Assembly: GCA_027924645.1 (NCBI GenBank)
Contig: BSBN01000037.1
Coordinates: 1,550,001-1,614,000 of the forward strand
Direction: 5' to 3'
From: Cunninghamia lanceolata
Taxonomy: Eukaryota > Streptophyta > Pinopsida > Cupressales > Cupressaceae
Length of the DNA stretch: 64,000 nucleotides
The position numbers and the translations under genes are program-made. This document shows, piece by piece, positions 12,801 through 25,709 of this stretch. The notes under the pieces are model-generated. The model saw nothing but the letters and a program-made list of their open reading frames with translations. It was not told the DNA's origin and made no database searches. Position 1 is the stretch's first letter; the number at the start of each line of letters is the position of its first letter.

Positions 12801-14493
12801 AGGCACAAACTTTGGCGGGGTCTAAAATTCCAACTATGTACTGAGCAGGTGCTCATCATATCATGTCCATGTTACTCAGTATTATGCGTGGCATCCCAAA
12901 ATGTCCACCTCAAGCAGACTTTCATGGTCCCTTTGCATATCTTTTTCTCCATCTCAATGCATGACAACCTCAGATGTCTGCTCTAGCGCATTTTCTTAGT
13001 TACCTTGCTAATTATTTTAAACTCCAAATAATACATGGCATTCCAAAATCCCCGCTCATGCGCGCCATTTGTATGACTTTGTAATTTGAATTTTGAGGAT
13101 TGCATAGAACGTCTAAAGTCTCCCTTGAGCATGCCGAAGTATATGCTCATCACCTTCTGGCATCATTAATATTCTGCAGGGAACATTCATTAAGTTGCCT
13201 AGATGCACGTTGGGGACCATTTTGTATTTTCTAGAATTAGAATTATGCGATGCAACGCATAAAAGCGGTTTAAATGCATTTCAAAGGATAAAATTGGAAT
13301 TTCAAATATTATGCGCAGAGAAAGGTGAGATGTCGAGTGGTAAAAGCGGTAAGATTTCAAATATGCACAATTATTACTCAAGATATCTTAGATGCAAATT
13401 ATATTTGGTCTGCTAAGTCTAGAAAGGCATTAACGTTAAAGGGATCGATTCAGACAGTTGTCTATGAATAATTTGTAAAAAAGAATTAAAGGTTCAAAAT
13501 ATGCACATATCTTTCCATTAAACTCGAGCGCATGTAGCGAGTGATGTTATGAAGTCATGGTTTTTAATTTTGGTCTCATTTAATCAATTCAAGGACCATC
13601 GCATTGCATATATAAGGAGTCTAGTCTACATGAGATTCACTCAACGCATTGGAGTTGAGGTTTCTAAATTTGCAATCATAGCTCATAGTCTACATAGGCT
13701 TTGGAGTCATTCGCATCTATTTAGAGTCTGACACCCCTCTCAATTTGACGTACATGAGCATATTCAACATTAGGGACATTCCAAATTTGCCAAGGTAGAG
13801 GAAATAAAGCATGAAAGTCACCTGTGCACCATGGATAAACAAAGTTGCATAGTCACTTGGATCATATAAACAAAAGCAACAAAAGTCAATAGGCTTCAAC
13901 ACAGTATATGTAAACACTCAAGATCAATACCTGAAATCTTGCAAGTTGTTTGAATAAATGTTAGAAAGATTCATAGTGAAGTGTTAATAATAATCATCAT
14001 CTTTGCAATTGATAGTTGTTTCTCTTTGCAGGTGATGAGTAATTCGAGAGGGAGAATGGGGAGAGCTTGCACATGAGAGGTTCAAAGATGAAGGGAAGTT
14101 GTTTGAGTTCATGAAGAAGACTTCACGTTAGGGAGACATCATCGCCACAAGGAGAAGTACACTTCACCATGCACATGAAGAAGTTCATTTTTAGAGGTTC
14201 AAGTTTATGATCAAGAATTCAGAGGTCACACATTTGATGTGATAGGCAAGGATAGAGGCCATCCATCATATGCAAATCTACTTCAGAATTCATGTGTGAA
14301 GCATCATGCACCATCTAGAGCTAGAACGAAACATCCTATGACAATACATGAAGATGACAGGAGAAATGAACACCAATTAATCATCGCAAATCCATGAATT
14401 ACATTCAAAGGTGCAATGACATGATCGACAACAAGACATTCGACAATTTTTCTCAAGTTTCAAGATTTGAAGCAGCCAAGTTCCAGAGCTGAA
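9847..14493 (+). other. Non-coding interior of LTR-D
   Basis: No retroelement or host protein motif was recognised on either strand. Short ORFs on both strands near 11034-11960 and 12160-13420 overlap one another and show no family signature. Around 11390-13080 short words such as TCCGCT, GGCGGACTTT and GCGCA recur, which may mark a further unrecognised old insertion. Confidence 0.5.
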
Positions 14494-14753
14494 AATCCAA
14501 ATTTGAATACTACTCCAAAAGATGACAAAATCTGGGAAAACATTCTAAACAATATGAACACAAAGAAAATCAAACCAGTTTGTTTGATGCTGAGGTGGCA
14601 CGTGTACAACATTGATCCAATCATAGTTTGCCACATCATCCGTCTGCATTCAATGATTCTAAAATTAGTAATTTTTGTAACAAACTGCCTTGTTGTCAAA
14701 ATCTGGGCCATCGATTCTCAAATCAATCCTGGCCATTCATGTAATTTTGAGGT

Positions 14754-14766
14754 CTATAAAAGGGCC
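14754..14766 (+). promoter_or_regulatory. TATA-like box in LTR-D 3' LTR
   Basis: CTATAAAAGGGCC lies mid-LTR, followed by a pyrimidine-rich TTTCTCTC stretch, a plausible promoter core for LTR transcription. Confidence 0.45.
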
Positions 14767-17700
14767 CATTTCTCTCATTTGTAAGGGGGGATTATTAGAG
14801 GAGAGATCAGGAATCAAGAGTAGGAGTAGATGCTATTAGAGTAGGAGTAGAGTAGAGGATACGATTTGAAATCATTAAGGGGAGATATGAAATTGTTGTA
14901 AAACATACATTTCCAAAATCAATACAAGCTCATTGTTGAATGCTTCATGGTGATTTGTGTGGTGATGGAATGTTAGCATGGTTTCAAATTCTTGAATATG
15001 ATGGAGAAATGTTTCCAAGTAGCTTAGAAACAGATTAAAAGTGAATTGATGTAATGAATATATGTAAAGATATTTGATGAATTCTTCTGGTTCATACTTT
15101 TTGTGGATTGTCAAAGGCAACCCACTTTGCAAAGTTAGACTGAACCTTCATTTGCTTTAGTTCAGTTGTGAATGCTTGTTCAAGCTACACCAGCTGTAGG
15201 TGTTTGGATGGAGGTTTACAATATGAAAATCCTTGAGTTTCCTTAGAAGATTGCACCTGCTTCATGTAGTTGTTGGTTCTCATGGCGAAACGGAGTTTGG
15301 TTTCATTGGGAGTTTGTCTATCTCAACATGTTTCATTATCTCTTTGTCCTTAGAGTAGATTTCCTAAACCATTGTCCTTTTGTATTTTCTTTCATAGCTG
15401 GTTAGAGTATGTTCCACTTCACAAGATGGAGAATAACATATTTGATTAGAATAAGGAGTATATTCAACGTAAGTCCCTTTGTGAGTTTTCAGCAAATCAC
15501 ATCAACTACTGAGTCTATCCATTGTGTAACACCCCGCCATGAATACCTCAGAGAACATCACATTTATGCTATATGCAACAGGATAATTTTTTTTTTAAAA
15601 AAAAATATAAATAACAAAGTAATATTAACACATCATTTAAACTAATGATTTGTCCTCTAAGATAACATGGCTGCATTACTTGACAAAACAATTAACGTAA
15701 TCTAACACACATCATGAATTAACATCAGTAACTCATTGTAAACCTAATGTACTAAATCAATAAACATTTGCATCTACATAACATCATATAAGTATTCATC
15801 AGGATCTTATACATAGTCACAATTTCTCCCGACATCTGAATACAACATTACATCGTTACATTATCATCTTCTGAATACACATGAATACATACTTAATGAA
15901 TCATCTGATACACAAGCCAATACATGAGCATAATAACTATCTGCATAAACAGGTACACGATCTGAATCTGCTACAGGAGTTTACAACCTTCTTGTACACG
16001 AACAAAGGCAAGAAAAACCAATGGAGATAAAGCACATCCACCTGACCGTGTGGAACCCTAAGGTCCACCCCCCGTGCTAGGAGATAACATAAGGTCCCAA
16101 AACATCATACAGTTAGGTAGACAATTGCCTAATAGGAACAAAGACTAATCACGATTCCATTACAACACATGACAACACCACAAGCAACTCAAAATCACTT
16201 CCAGAGGCAACACACTAAAAATGGGGAGAGTACAACTAGGGAATGCTAGGCTGCAGTAGGGAGAGTGTCATCGCATGGTCCTAGCATGGGTTACCCTGGC
16301 AGTCTCTCACTAGACTTCGGCCCCCATCTATGGTTACCCTGGCAGTCTCTCACTAGACTCCGGCCCCATAGGTTGACACATGCGGAATCAACATTCCTTT
16401 CATGAGGACAAGGAAGTTGATTTTGCCAACCACAGCCTTCTCATCTCATCCTTAGCCTAAACGAGCACTACAGGCATGAGTGAGGCATCTAATTATCTTG
16501 TTAATGTGAAATCTACCCAACCCCTAGATTAATTATTAGGTTATCACTTGATTACCAACTTCCAATGGGTTACCCTGGCAGCCACTTTGGGCACCGGCCC
16601 CACATTGGAAGCCACTCCCCTATCTGCACCTAGGAAACCCTATCCATCAAACATAACAACTATCATCATGACAACATATATACATAACAATGCAAGGCAT
16701 CAATCATCTTGCAACCAATCACAATGTAATAAATCACCAGAGCAAGGCATGGGTCCTCTTGCTCCAACATTTCAACCATAACAATGTGTAATCCAGAGCA
16801 AGGCATGGGTCCTCTTGCTCCCAAAATCAATCCTTAACACAGACCAACATAGAATATTAAAACAAGCTCAAAACAATAAGGAACCACAACCTTCAAGAAG
16901 AGCTCAACAACATGGATTCAAGACATAACAACAGGACTAGATATACTCAGCAAGGCATTATCCCTCTTACACAGTCGTGAAAATCATATAAACCATAAGC
17001 AGAGGAAAGTCAACATCACATAAAACCAAAACATGCTCATTCTTCAACCAGAATGCAACAATGCAAGGATCAGACCCACAACTACCCCTACTGGCCTCTA
17101 GAATAAACTTTCACTAGACACCACTGAAACACAACAATTCCCACATTAACATTTACTCTTAAAAACACAACTCCTTCAAATAGACCAATCCAATAACATA
17201 CCCTAAGTGCAATATATAATATGACATACTAACCATGGGTCTTCAAAGTAGTACCGTACTCATAAGATGCCCATGAATCAATACAACATTCACTTCAATT
17301 ATTCTACTATTCCTTGTAACTAAGAAGATATAAACAACAACATAATTTATTTTATCAAATGGGATCCATGAATGTGGACTTCATTATGAATGCAAACAAC
17401 ATCTCATCAAAGTCCAAAACACTTATAACAAAGAGTTAGCACTTATACTCAACATTTAATTCACTACTAGGAAAAGTTAACAATAACCATTACTTGACAA
17501 GACACTTGACGAGCAACACTTAGAACTAAACTATCTAAAAGACATCACAATTGATTCTATTCTTAACCCAATAACATGATAAGCATATCAATTTTAAACT
17601 ACGATGCGATACCCACTAAGAACCTCAAGATCCAAACCCTACATCCTACCTTGTTTATGATAACTAAAGTTCTCATACAGGAGACATAATACTCTACCAA

Positions 17701-18914
17701 CATATTATTATTAACAACATTACCTGGATTAAAACATAGACAAGCTAGGTATCGAGAATTCAAACTTGATCACTCACATAACCTTTATTATGCCAATAAT
17801 TAAACTTTTCTTACACAAGGAGTTCCCAATTAGCTAAATTCTAGTATGGATGCCATTCTAGTAAATCAAAGTAAGAATAAGTCATAGTCCAACTCAATAC
17901 AACATCCTATCTTCAAATGCAATGAAGAACAATTATAACCAAATTAGATACTAAACAACTTTAACATAATACACTTGAATTACCACTTATTCAATCCTAA
18001 ATACAATTTTTTGTTAGGTAGAATAATTAATTTAAACTCATATTTAACCACAATTGCAGCATACTATAATGCACTAATAAAGAGTTGAAGAACGTTTTTT
18101 CTAATGATAACATTACTATGATGGTACTACAAAAGTATTATCCTAATTTTTTTTTCTTTACAACAATAACCCGCAATAAAAGATTGATTACCCTACTCAT
18201 AAAAGAATAAACCTAGAATTCTATTTACATCATGATTGATATCTATTCCTTAAACTATTAAGAACATAACTCCCTTTTAAAACAGGACAAGGTTATCAAC
18301 ATTTCCAAGAGTTAAAGTCTCATGACTATACATTGCCCAAGGTATCTCACAAGAGAGCACCAAAGTTTAACTATGCGTAAGGAGGTAATAAGAGGTCTGA
18401 GGTAATGAAATTAATAAAATGTAAAATACTAACCATATGAACTTAATGATGATATTCAGTACCAAAGGCTACTACTATTAATTAGCCATATTTTCCCTGC
18501 TTAGTAACAAACATCCACATTCTATACTTCCATTTAGCTAAGCATCGTCAACAAAATAAGAATACAAGATGGGAAGAACCTAAGAGGAAATCTGGTCTAT
18601 ACTTATCTTAATCAAAACTTGAGATTCACAACATTCTATTTTATTTACGAATAAGGCCCAACAATTTAAGGAACCTTCTTAGAAAACATCACCAATTCTA
18701 GAGTACAAAATATGGTTTCTACAACTATTATACATTACTTCCATAACCTTATTAGAAACATTAATTCTACTTACACAAGATCCGCTTATGCAATGATGAT
18801 CTAGGTTTATGACATGCAAATAAGGCAACAAATATGCTTCTTTCAAGATTTACATTGAAATGTTTGCTTTTCCAATTTCACAAGCAACAACCCTTAGAGA
18901 AACAACCTTTAGAT

Positions 18915-19032
18915 TTAATAAATAAAGGATACATATAATATTTATATTTAATCAATAAAGAAAAACATATAAAATTTACATTTAATCAATAAAGAAAAAC
19001 ATATAATATTTATATTTAATTAATAAAGAAAA
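18915..19032. repeat. Short tandem repeat, about 40-bp unit
   Basis: TTTAATCAATAAAGAAAAAC followed by ATATAAxATTTxxA recurs about three times in a row with minor changes, inside LTR-E. Confidence 0.7.
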
Positions 19033-19159
19033 CATGATACCTCAATCACAATATCCCACTAATGGTAGAATCCTTGAATGAAAATCATAAAAAATGAGCA
19101 AGTCACCCCCACTCCATGAAGAGTTTTTAAAGAGAAGGAAAGAGTAACTTCCTACCCAA

Positions 19160-19236
19160 AACTAACTCAACCAACCAACTAACTCAACCACCCAACTAAC
19201 TCAACCACCCAACTAATTCAACCAACCACCTTCCCA
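19160..19236. repeat. Minisatellite CCAACTAACTCAACCAC
   Basis: Three to four head-to-tail copies of a ~16-bp CA-rich unit inside LTR-E. Confidence 0.7.
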
Positions 19237-21070
19237 TTTTTGTCACTTTTGTAAGTGGGGCTTAAAGGAGGATCTAAAAACCTTTTAAAATATTATAAAT
19301 GACAAAAATAAACTTCTTACCTATGTACCTTGGACATAATACAATTTTCCAAACATAAAATACAACTTAGACCTCTTTAAAACACTTAAAAATCATTTTA
19401 AAAGTTACAAGGTTAAATCCCACACAAGAACATAATCATTTTATCACATAAAACTAAAAATAATATTTCTTAACATCATGGCCAATAGACCTTAGGGCCC
19501 CATGCCTAGGTCAGACATCACACAGAAAGACATAAAGTGGCTAAATGACCACCATCATCCATTGACATAATAATTCTACATGTACACTCAACAAGAAGTG
19601 TTAGTACAATATATAGCCAAAATATATCCATCATAAATAACATATTATCACAAATCCATTAGTAACCATAGTGTAACACTAAATCAATACACTCTTGATC
19701 CAATTGTTAGGCTTCGTCAATTGGATGATAGGACTGTCTCCTCTCTACTCTAGGGTCTGGTTAGTGCATTTACTAGTGTTCAGCGACCTTCCCTAAGTAA
19801 ATCAATTTAATAGTAGTAATAAAATAATTCATATTCAAACAAATTTAAATAATTATTTTGAACTAGGTAATTATCAATTACCAATTTAATCTTATTAAAT
19901 ATTAATAATAATGATAAGTACATTATATGACCTTATTAAATATTAAAGTGGATCAAATATTAGTATGACTATATAATGAAATCTAGGCATACAACATAAC
20001 CCACTGAGTATGACAGCCGTTAAAAGCCAAATCAAACATGTTCACAAGCCAGGGCCAAACACGCACTTAACCAACATGCTCCATCAAAAATCAATCAGTT
20101 GCAAGACCTGACATACTGACAAAACTGACAGGTTGAACTGGACATGTCATGCATCCTGATCGAGGATGATGACTTGGGATGTGGGACCTTAAGTTATCTC
20201 TGGAACAACTTATCCATTGGGTTCAGGGCATGCTCAGACCTATTAATTCAGGCAGAGTCGATGCCAGATACCTGCATCCTGCAACAAATGACACAGTCAA
20301 GCATGTATAGATGCATATAAGCGGACACTAGGCGAAAAAGGAATCACAACATCGCAGGGCACTCACAAGCGAGTGATGCGACATCGTCCTCTCCACATCA
20401 TCTCAATCTAGATTAGATAACACGTAATCATAAACAAATCGAATCTATCTCATTATCTGAACAAAACAATAGTCATAAGTACAAATAAATCTAACAGAAT
20501 CAATCGCATGAGATCCATTCTAAAATATAACAATGTCAAAGCCTACATTATCAGTGTCGTAATGGAGATTATCAATAAAACACATTAATTATCATATGAA
20601 ACCACACGTGGATGAAACATCTATCTATATTGTATGACATCAATTGTTTACCTTACCTTAATTATTCCTGTTATTTTACCTTCATCTTCATGCGCCTTGA
20701 TCAGTTCACCTGTACATCCAAGGTGGGAATGGAGGGGCACTACACATTGCAAGTCAAGACCTGATATCTGGAACCTTGGAGTTGTCTCATTGGATCACAT
20801 TGTTTAGCCTTTGAGAGACTTTGTTCAAGAGAGAATAGAATACCTCGGTATTTTATTCTGAGTTTGCATGTGCATAAAAAATACATCAACAGGTAGAAGA
20901 ATTCCTGAGTAGCGAGAGAGCTTGAAGCCATGAAGGAAAGTGTTTTTTTTATTGTAGAGAGTTGAATGTGTATGTGGAAGATTGGAGCAGTATATGAGAT
21001 GTGGATATACTTGAGGAAGCTTGTGATATGGGAAGGTTGGAGGCAGTATCAAGAGTGAAAGACTCTCAAG

Positions 21071-21535
21071 ATGATGGTTGATGTAAGTGCCATATTTGAT
21101 AGGTTGAATGAGAGATTGGATAGGATTGAAGCAAGACAACATGATAAATTGGTCAAGTATGATGAGGATAAGCAAGAGGATACAAGTGTAGAAGCGGTTT
21201 AAGATGAAGAGGTGGGCAATGAGAAGGAAGAGGTTGAAGATGCAGCAATGGATCATGAGTATGTGGTTGCAATGAATGGTAAAGATGATGATTTTTTGGC
21301 ACAAATTTCAGTGATAGAGGAAGAATGGTTAGAGAAGATTGCAGTGATTGAGGGTGAGAAAATTGTTGCAGTAGATGAAGGTGAGAAGATAAACATTGCA
21401 ACAAAGGATGATGTTGGAATGGCAAAGAATGAAGAGGTAAGTTTTAATTTTTCTGTAAATTGTGATGAGAAAGTTAGGGATTTGCTTCTTGCTAAAGAAA
21501 ATAAGGAGTTAGTGGATAAAAAAGAGATTATGTAG
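21071..21535 (+). pseudogene. Short acidic ORF in the interior of LTR-C
   Basis: From an ATG at 21071 the frame reads a possible coiled-coil start (IFDRLNERLDRIEARQ), a stop near 21200, then a strongly acidic, valine-rich stretch ending at 21535. No capsid, zinc knuckle or pol motif is seen. It lies between the nested LTR-D and the 3' LTR of LTR-C, so it is probably a relic of LTR-C coding sequence. I do not recognise the family. Confidence 0.35.
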
Positions 21536-21934
21536 TTGCAGATTGGTGTTTTGATGTTGTGAGTTTGTGCATAGAAATTGTAAAGGATGCTGTAGGATTT
21601 TGGTGGAGGTGGTCACTCTACAGTGGGTTGGATCCCACGAAGGAGGAGAAAAGAGGAGTGGGTGTTTGGAGGAGAAGAGAGAGCCTTTGGCGGAGGAGGA
21701 CAATAGATGGTGGATGTGAATCCACAAGAGGAGAGAAGAGTGGTGAATGGAGTTGTGGGAGGAGGATGATGCTTGTGCCAGCAAAGTGTTGGAAAAAGAG
21801 GAAGAAGAAATAACCTTATTCACATTTCACAGCGATGGAGTTCACTGTAGGTTGGTTGTAACTTGAAAAGGTAGTTTGACTACTCAACTCCACCTTTGTG
21901 AGCCTATTCTCACAAACTTTCTACCCGGCGTGTT

Positions 21935-24049
21935 TGATGTAGGAGCATCTGGGTGAATGGGCAATCCGGCATCAACCAAAGATAGATTTAAGGTTTGGTT
22001 TTTAGTTTTTGTGTGGTTTTTTTTGGCATCTCATGGCTATTGGAGTGTGTGGTATGTCAGAATTTGCATGTTTTAGTTTTGCCATATTTTGGGCGTTGAC
22101 ACACAAAAAGCAACCTTCACGAAAACCATTGTTCAAATGGGTCAATGAAGTTTCAGGACAAACCCACTTATGACTAGATTTTTGACTCAGTCCTGGATTT
22201 GATGCCAAAGATTTCATAGTCATATGCCTTACGGTTTTAGAGAATTAACCGTTTCGCGACATCTGCTGGCAATTTAGCTGAGATAGAATGGCTTGGCGGA
22301 GAGTTTGGGATTATTAATATCTTCATCCCTGCAAGATTTCAAGTGATTCTGAGCTCTTGGTAAGAAGTTATATCAAAAGTTATTTTCAACCTTTGTACTT
22401 GCTCGTGTACGTCTTGTTGTATTCATTGCGGAAGTGGCAAAGACATTCAATGAGAAAATATCTAGTCTTGGGTATGTGCTGGCATTGGAAAAAGATCTTA
22501 AGTTTTGGTGATCAGTTGATGACTAGTTATGCCTTTGCATTGATGGTGGTCTTGTTGATGATGATTTGATTTCATTGGCATCATAGATTTGTCGAATCTA
22601 GATTCCTTGATGAATTCATTGAGAATTGTTTTGAAAGGGGCTGCATACAACATAAATCAATATACCTGCCATTGAAGAACTTATGCACACACCATATCTT
22701 CATACTCAGCCATAGTCACATTTGAGAGGTTGATACATGTTATTAAGTTTTGGTATACCAAGGAATCATGTGGCCTAGGCTAATCATTTTATTCGTGTTT
22801 TTTCTTGCATTCTTTATCCATGCCAGACCCAGCATCAAATTCATATTTGGTAATTCTTTCCTATTCCACACAAGACCAAAAGGATGTCATGGTAAAAAAT
22901 ATATATGTAAGTTCATTTTGGCCGAATGCTGTTGTAGAGGTCGCGGGTGTAAGGGAGTATAAGCTTTGACTTTAATAAAAGGAAAAGATCAGTTTCAAAT
23001 TCGTTTGGGAAGAAAATAAAACATTTCTTCACCTTCTGATCAATGAACCACATTGAAGGAATTCCTCAATTAAAAACCAATCATAATATTTGGTAATTCT
23101 TTCCTATTCCACACAAGACCAAAAGGATGTTATGGTAAAAAATATATATGTAAGTTCATTTTGGCCGAATGCTGTTGTAGAGGTCGCGGGTGTAAGGGAG
23201 TATAAGCTTTGACTTTAATAAAAGGAAAAGATCAGTTTCAAATTCGTTTGGGAAGAAAATAAAACATTTCTTCACCTTCTGATCAATGAACCACATTGAA
23301 GGAATTCCTCAATTAAAAACCAATCATAAAGAAACAAATAGGGCAGCTGAAAGAGAGGCTCCAATTTGTGAAGAGTAGGAGGTGGAGCGAACCTTAACAA
23401 AAACACAAGTCATTGTAAGAATAAAAAGATATGTTTCCAAAAAGAAAAAGAATGACTGTGAATTAATGTTGGCTGGGCATCACCTTGGAGGGAAGAAAAG
23501 AGGATAGAGACATTACCAGAGATAGAAAAGGTGTAGCTAGAGCACAGAAGGGAGAAAAGAGCATTTGCTACCAAGGAGGGACATGGAAAGAGTTATATAG
23601 GTGTGTAGAGAACAAAAGAAAATAGAGGATTAAGCCATAGAGAGGCACTATCAGAAATTAGAAGACAAGATATATGAATAAAGCAAGTTGAGTACTCTGT
23701 TGGCCAAGGAAGTTTCTTTTTGGACAGGCCACCTGGTATTGGACAAAGGAAGTCTCCTGTAGAAAGATAAGTATTGAGTCAATGGTTGATGGAGATAGAT
23801 GATTGGTTGAGGAGTCCAAGATAATGGTAGGTATGTGAGGCCAAGAATGGCCATGAATGTAACATGTATATTTTGAAAGTAGATTGTATTTGACCCTGAA
23901 GAACGTATTTGAAGCCATATTGTATTTAGTTTGAATTTAGTAAAGATATTGAAGGTTTTTGGTTTGAGATTATGTTAAGTAGAGAATCTCTGCAAGATCG
24001 ATTGTTAAGTTGTGGGTTTGTAAGCATGAGGGGTCTCCTATCTGCATCA
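21935..24049 (+). repeat. 3' LTR of LTR-C
   Basis: Starts TGATGTAGGAGCATCTGG and ends CTATCTGCATCA. It is 2.1 kb, including a 243-bp internal tandem duplication absent from the 5' LTR. Confidence 0.85.
22843..23328 (+). repeat. 243-bp tandem duplication inside the 3' LTR of LTR-C
   Basis: 22843-23085 and 23086-23328 are almost identical; one clear difference is GATGTCATGG against GATGTTATGG. The 5' LTR has this segment once (about 5937-6173), so the duplication arose after insertion. Confidence 0.88.
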
Positions 24050-24054
24050 ACTAA

Positions 24055-24440
24055 CACCCTTGAATTTGATTCTATTGTGAGAGATTTATTGTCTGAGGAG
24101 ATATGAAGGAAATCCAAAAAAAAAAACCTCCACACCAAAGGCAATGGTGGCTAGGGGTCGACCCACAAAAATGGTGGAGAATTTGAGAGGTACATCAAGA
24201 TCTAAGTCAAAAGGAAAAAAGGGTAAGGGAAAATGTTGGTACTACAAAAAATCTAGGCATCTTAGGAAATATTTTTGGAAGAGGAAAGAATACAATGATT
24301 TCTCCAAAAAGGAAGAAAGTCTGGTTGAAACAAGTTCAGGTATGGTTAATGAAGTATCATTTATTTGTAATATCTCACAATATCTTGAGGAATGGTTACT
24401 AGATTATGGTGCTTCACATCACATGTGTCCACATAGGAGT
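24055..24440 (+). pseudogene. gag-pol: Copia-A gag C-terminus, zinc knuckle and protease start
   Basis: Continues gag after the second ACTAA copy with FDSIVRDLLSEEI, the usual end of a copia capsid. A Lys-rich tract leads to the zinc knuckle, read as CWYYKKSRHLRKYF, in which the second and last Cys are replaced by Tyr and Phe, so metal binding would be lost. The protease begins WLLDYGASHHM, where the expected D-S/T-G active site reads D-Y-G. A stop follows at about 24440. Confidence 0.82.
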
Positions 24441-25433
24441 TAGTTTTCTTCTTACCAAACTATTGAAGGTGGTTTTGTTCTTATGGGAAACAATGTTTCT
24501 TGTAAGACTATTGCGATTGGGAGCATTAAGATTAAAATATTTGATGGTATTGTGAGGACGTTGACAAAAGTAAGATATGTACCAAAACTAAAAAAGAATT
24601 TAATTTCCTTGGGAGTTTTAGACTTTGGTGGTTATAAAGTTTCGTGTCAAGGTAGAGGATTGAAAGTGTCCAAGGCAATTATGGTGTTAATAGAGGATAC
24701 AAAGATTGGGAACCTTTACAAGTTACTTGGGAGTACTGAAATAGGTGAAGTAGAGGTGGTATCTAAAAATATAAATAAATCTACTCATTTATGTCATCAA
24801 TGACTAGGCCATAAGAGTGAGAAAGAGCTAAATGTACTAGTAAACAATAAGTTACTTCCAAATTAAAAATCTCTGAATTTGAATTTCTACAAGTATTGTG
24901 TCTTTAGGAAGCAATGTAGATAGAAGTTTAAAGCAGGTAGTTATACAAGTAAGGGTATCCTAGATTATATTCATTTAGATGTTTGGGGACTATCTCCTAC
25001 AATTTAATTTGGAGGATCGTTATATTTTGTGACATTTATAAATGATTACTCTAGATAGGTGTGGGTCTACATTCTTAAAAGGAAAGCTAATGTGTTTAGT
25101 GTTTTTAAAAAGTTTAGAGCTTTGGTTGAAAAGCGTGCTAGCAGGTCAATCAAAATTTTAAGAACAAATAATGGAGGTGAGTTCACATCGTTGGAATTTG
25201 AAAATTATTCCAAGGAAGCTGGGATCAAAATGCATAAAACTACATTTTACACTCCTCGGAAAAATGGTGTTGTTGAACGCATGAACATGACTCTTCTAGA
25301 GAAAGCAAGGAGCATGCTCAATAATGCCAAGTTGGAGCAAAATTTGTGGGAAGAATCAATTAATACATCATGCTATTTGGTAAATTGGTCACCATCAATT
25401 ACAATAATCTATAAGATTCTTGAAGAGCTATAG
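24441..25433 (+). pseudogene. pol: Copia-A gag-pre-integrase and integrase
   Basis: After the protease remnant (KVRYVPKLKKNLISLGVL, the typical end of this domain) comes a decayed gag-pre-integrase and integrase. The second catalytic Asp of D,D-35-E is replaced: the usual LRSDNGGEF block reads LRTNNGGEF (about 25160-25190). The glutamate block PRKNGVVERMN is kept (about 25255-25285). Several stops interrupt the frame (for example near 24802, 24864, 25006 and 25056). Confidence 0.82.
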
Positions 25434-25709
25434 ACGAATAATTCTTGTGATTACTCAAATCTGATTTTTTTTTGTGATGCTTATGCTCTTATTTCTAAAG
25501 ATCGGTGTTCTAAGTTAGAACCCAAATCAAAGAAGTATATCTTTCTTGGTTATGGTTATGGAGTTAAGGGATATAGACTGTGGTATCCCACTTCCCACAA
25601 AATCATCATTAGTAGAGATGTAGTACTTGATGAATCTCCTGTCATAAAATCAGACATAGTAGAAGTTGAAATGAAATAGGAACAATTACCACAATATCAA
25701 CAAATTTAT

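Larger units (their letters stand above)
15525..20744 (+). mobile_element. LTR-E: 5.2 kb non-coding TG...CA insertion
   Basis: Starts TGTAACACCCC and ends GGGGCACTACA, with target duplications CATTG at 15520-15524 and 20745-20749. The empty counterpart is the 5' LTR of LTR-D. The interior is AT- and CA-rich, lacks any coding domain on either strand, and shows no internal LTR pair by eye. It may be a very long solo LTR or a large non-autonomous derivative. CCCTGGCAG-containing words near 16290-16610 link it to LTR-B. Confidence 0.85.
6739..20892 (+). mobile_element. LTR-D: gypsy-like non-autonomous LTR element inside the LTR-C 5' LTR
   Basis: Direct repeats 6739-7911 and 14494-20892 (the latter minus LTR-E) have matching lengths, about 1173 and 1174 bp, as expected for an LTR pair. 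A possible target duplication GTAGA lies at 6734-6738 and 20893-20897, but the repeat ends are not the canonical TG/CA and the flank after 20892 does not continue the LTR-C LTR, so exact borders are uncertain. The 6.6 kb interior has one long decayed ORF (8275-9846) and otherwise non-coding DNA. Confidence 0.72.
14494..20892 (+). repeat. 3' LTR of LTR-D, split by LTR-E
   Basis: 14494-15524 and 20750-20892 together match the 5' LTR. The interruption is at ...GTCTATC-CATTG, exactly where the uninterrupted copy reads CTATCCATTGCAAGTC (around 7764-7779). Confidence 0.82.
4996..24049 (+). mobile_element. LTR-C: large non-autonomous LTR retrotransposon inside Copia-A gag
   Basis: Starts TGATGCAG and ends CTGCATCA, a perfect 8-bp inverted terminus, with target duplications ACTAA at 4991-4995 and 24050-24054. 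Removing it plus one duplication rejoins Copia-A gag in frame. The 3' LTR is 21935-24049; the 5' LTR is 4996 to about 6738, where LTR-D interrupts it. The last ~167 bp expected of the 5' LTR were not found after LTR-D, so that junction is rearranged. The internal region left (about 20893-21934) has only a short acidic ORF and no pol domain. Confidence 0.85.

Noticed and set aside
16548..16781. Small ORF in LTR-E
   Set aside because: Lies in a non-coding TG...CA element; no homologous motif seen.
21509..21823. Minus-strand Ser/His-rich ORF
   Set aside because: Low-complexity complement of a purine-rich stretch; no motif.
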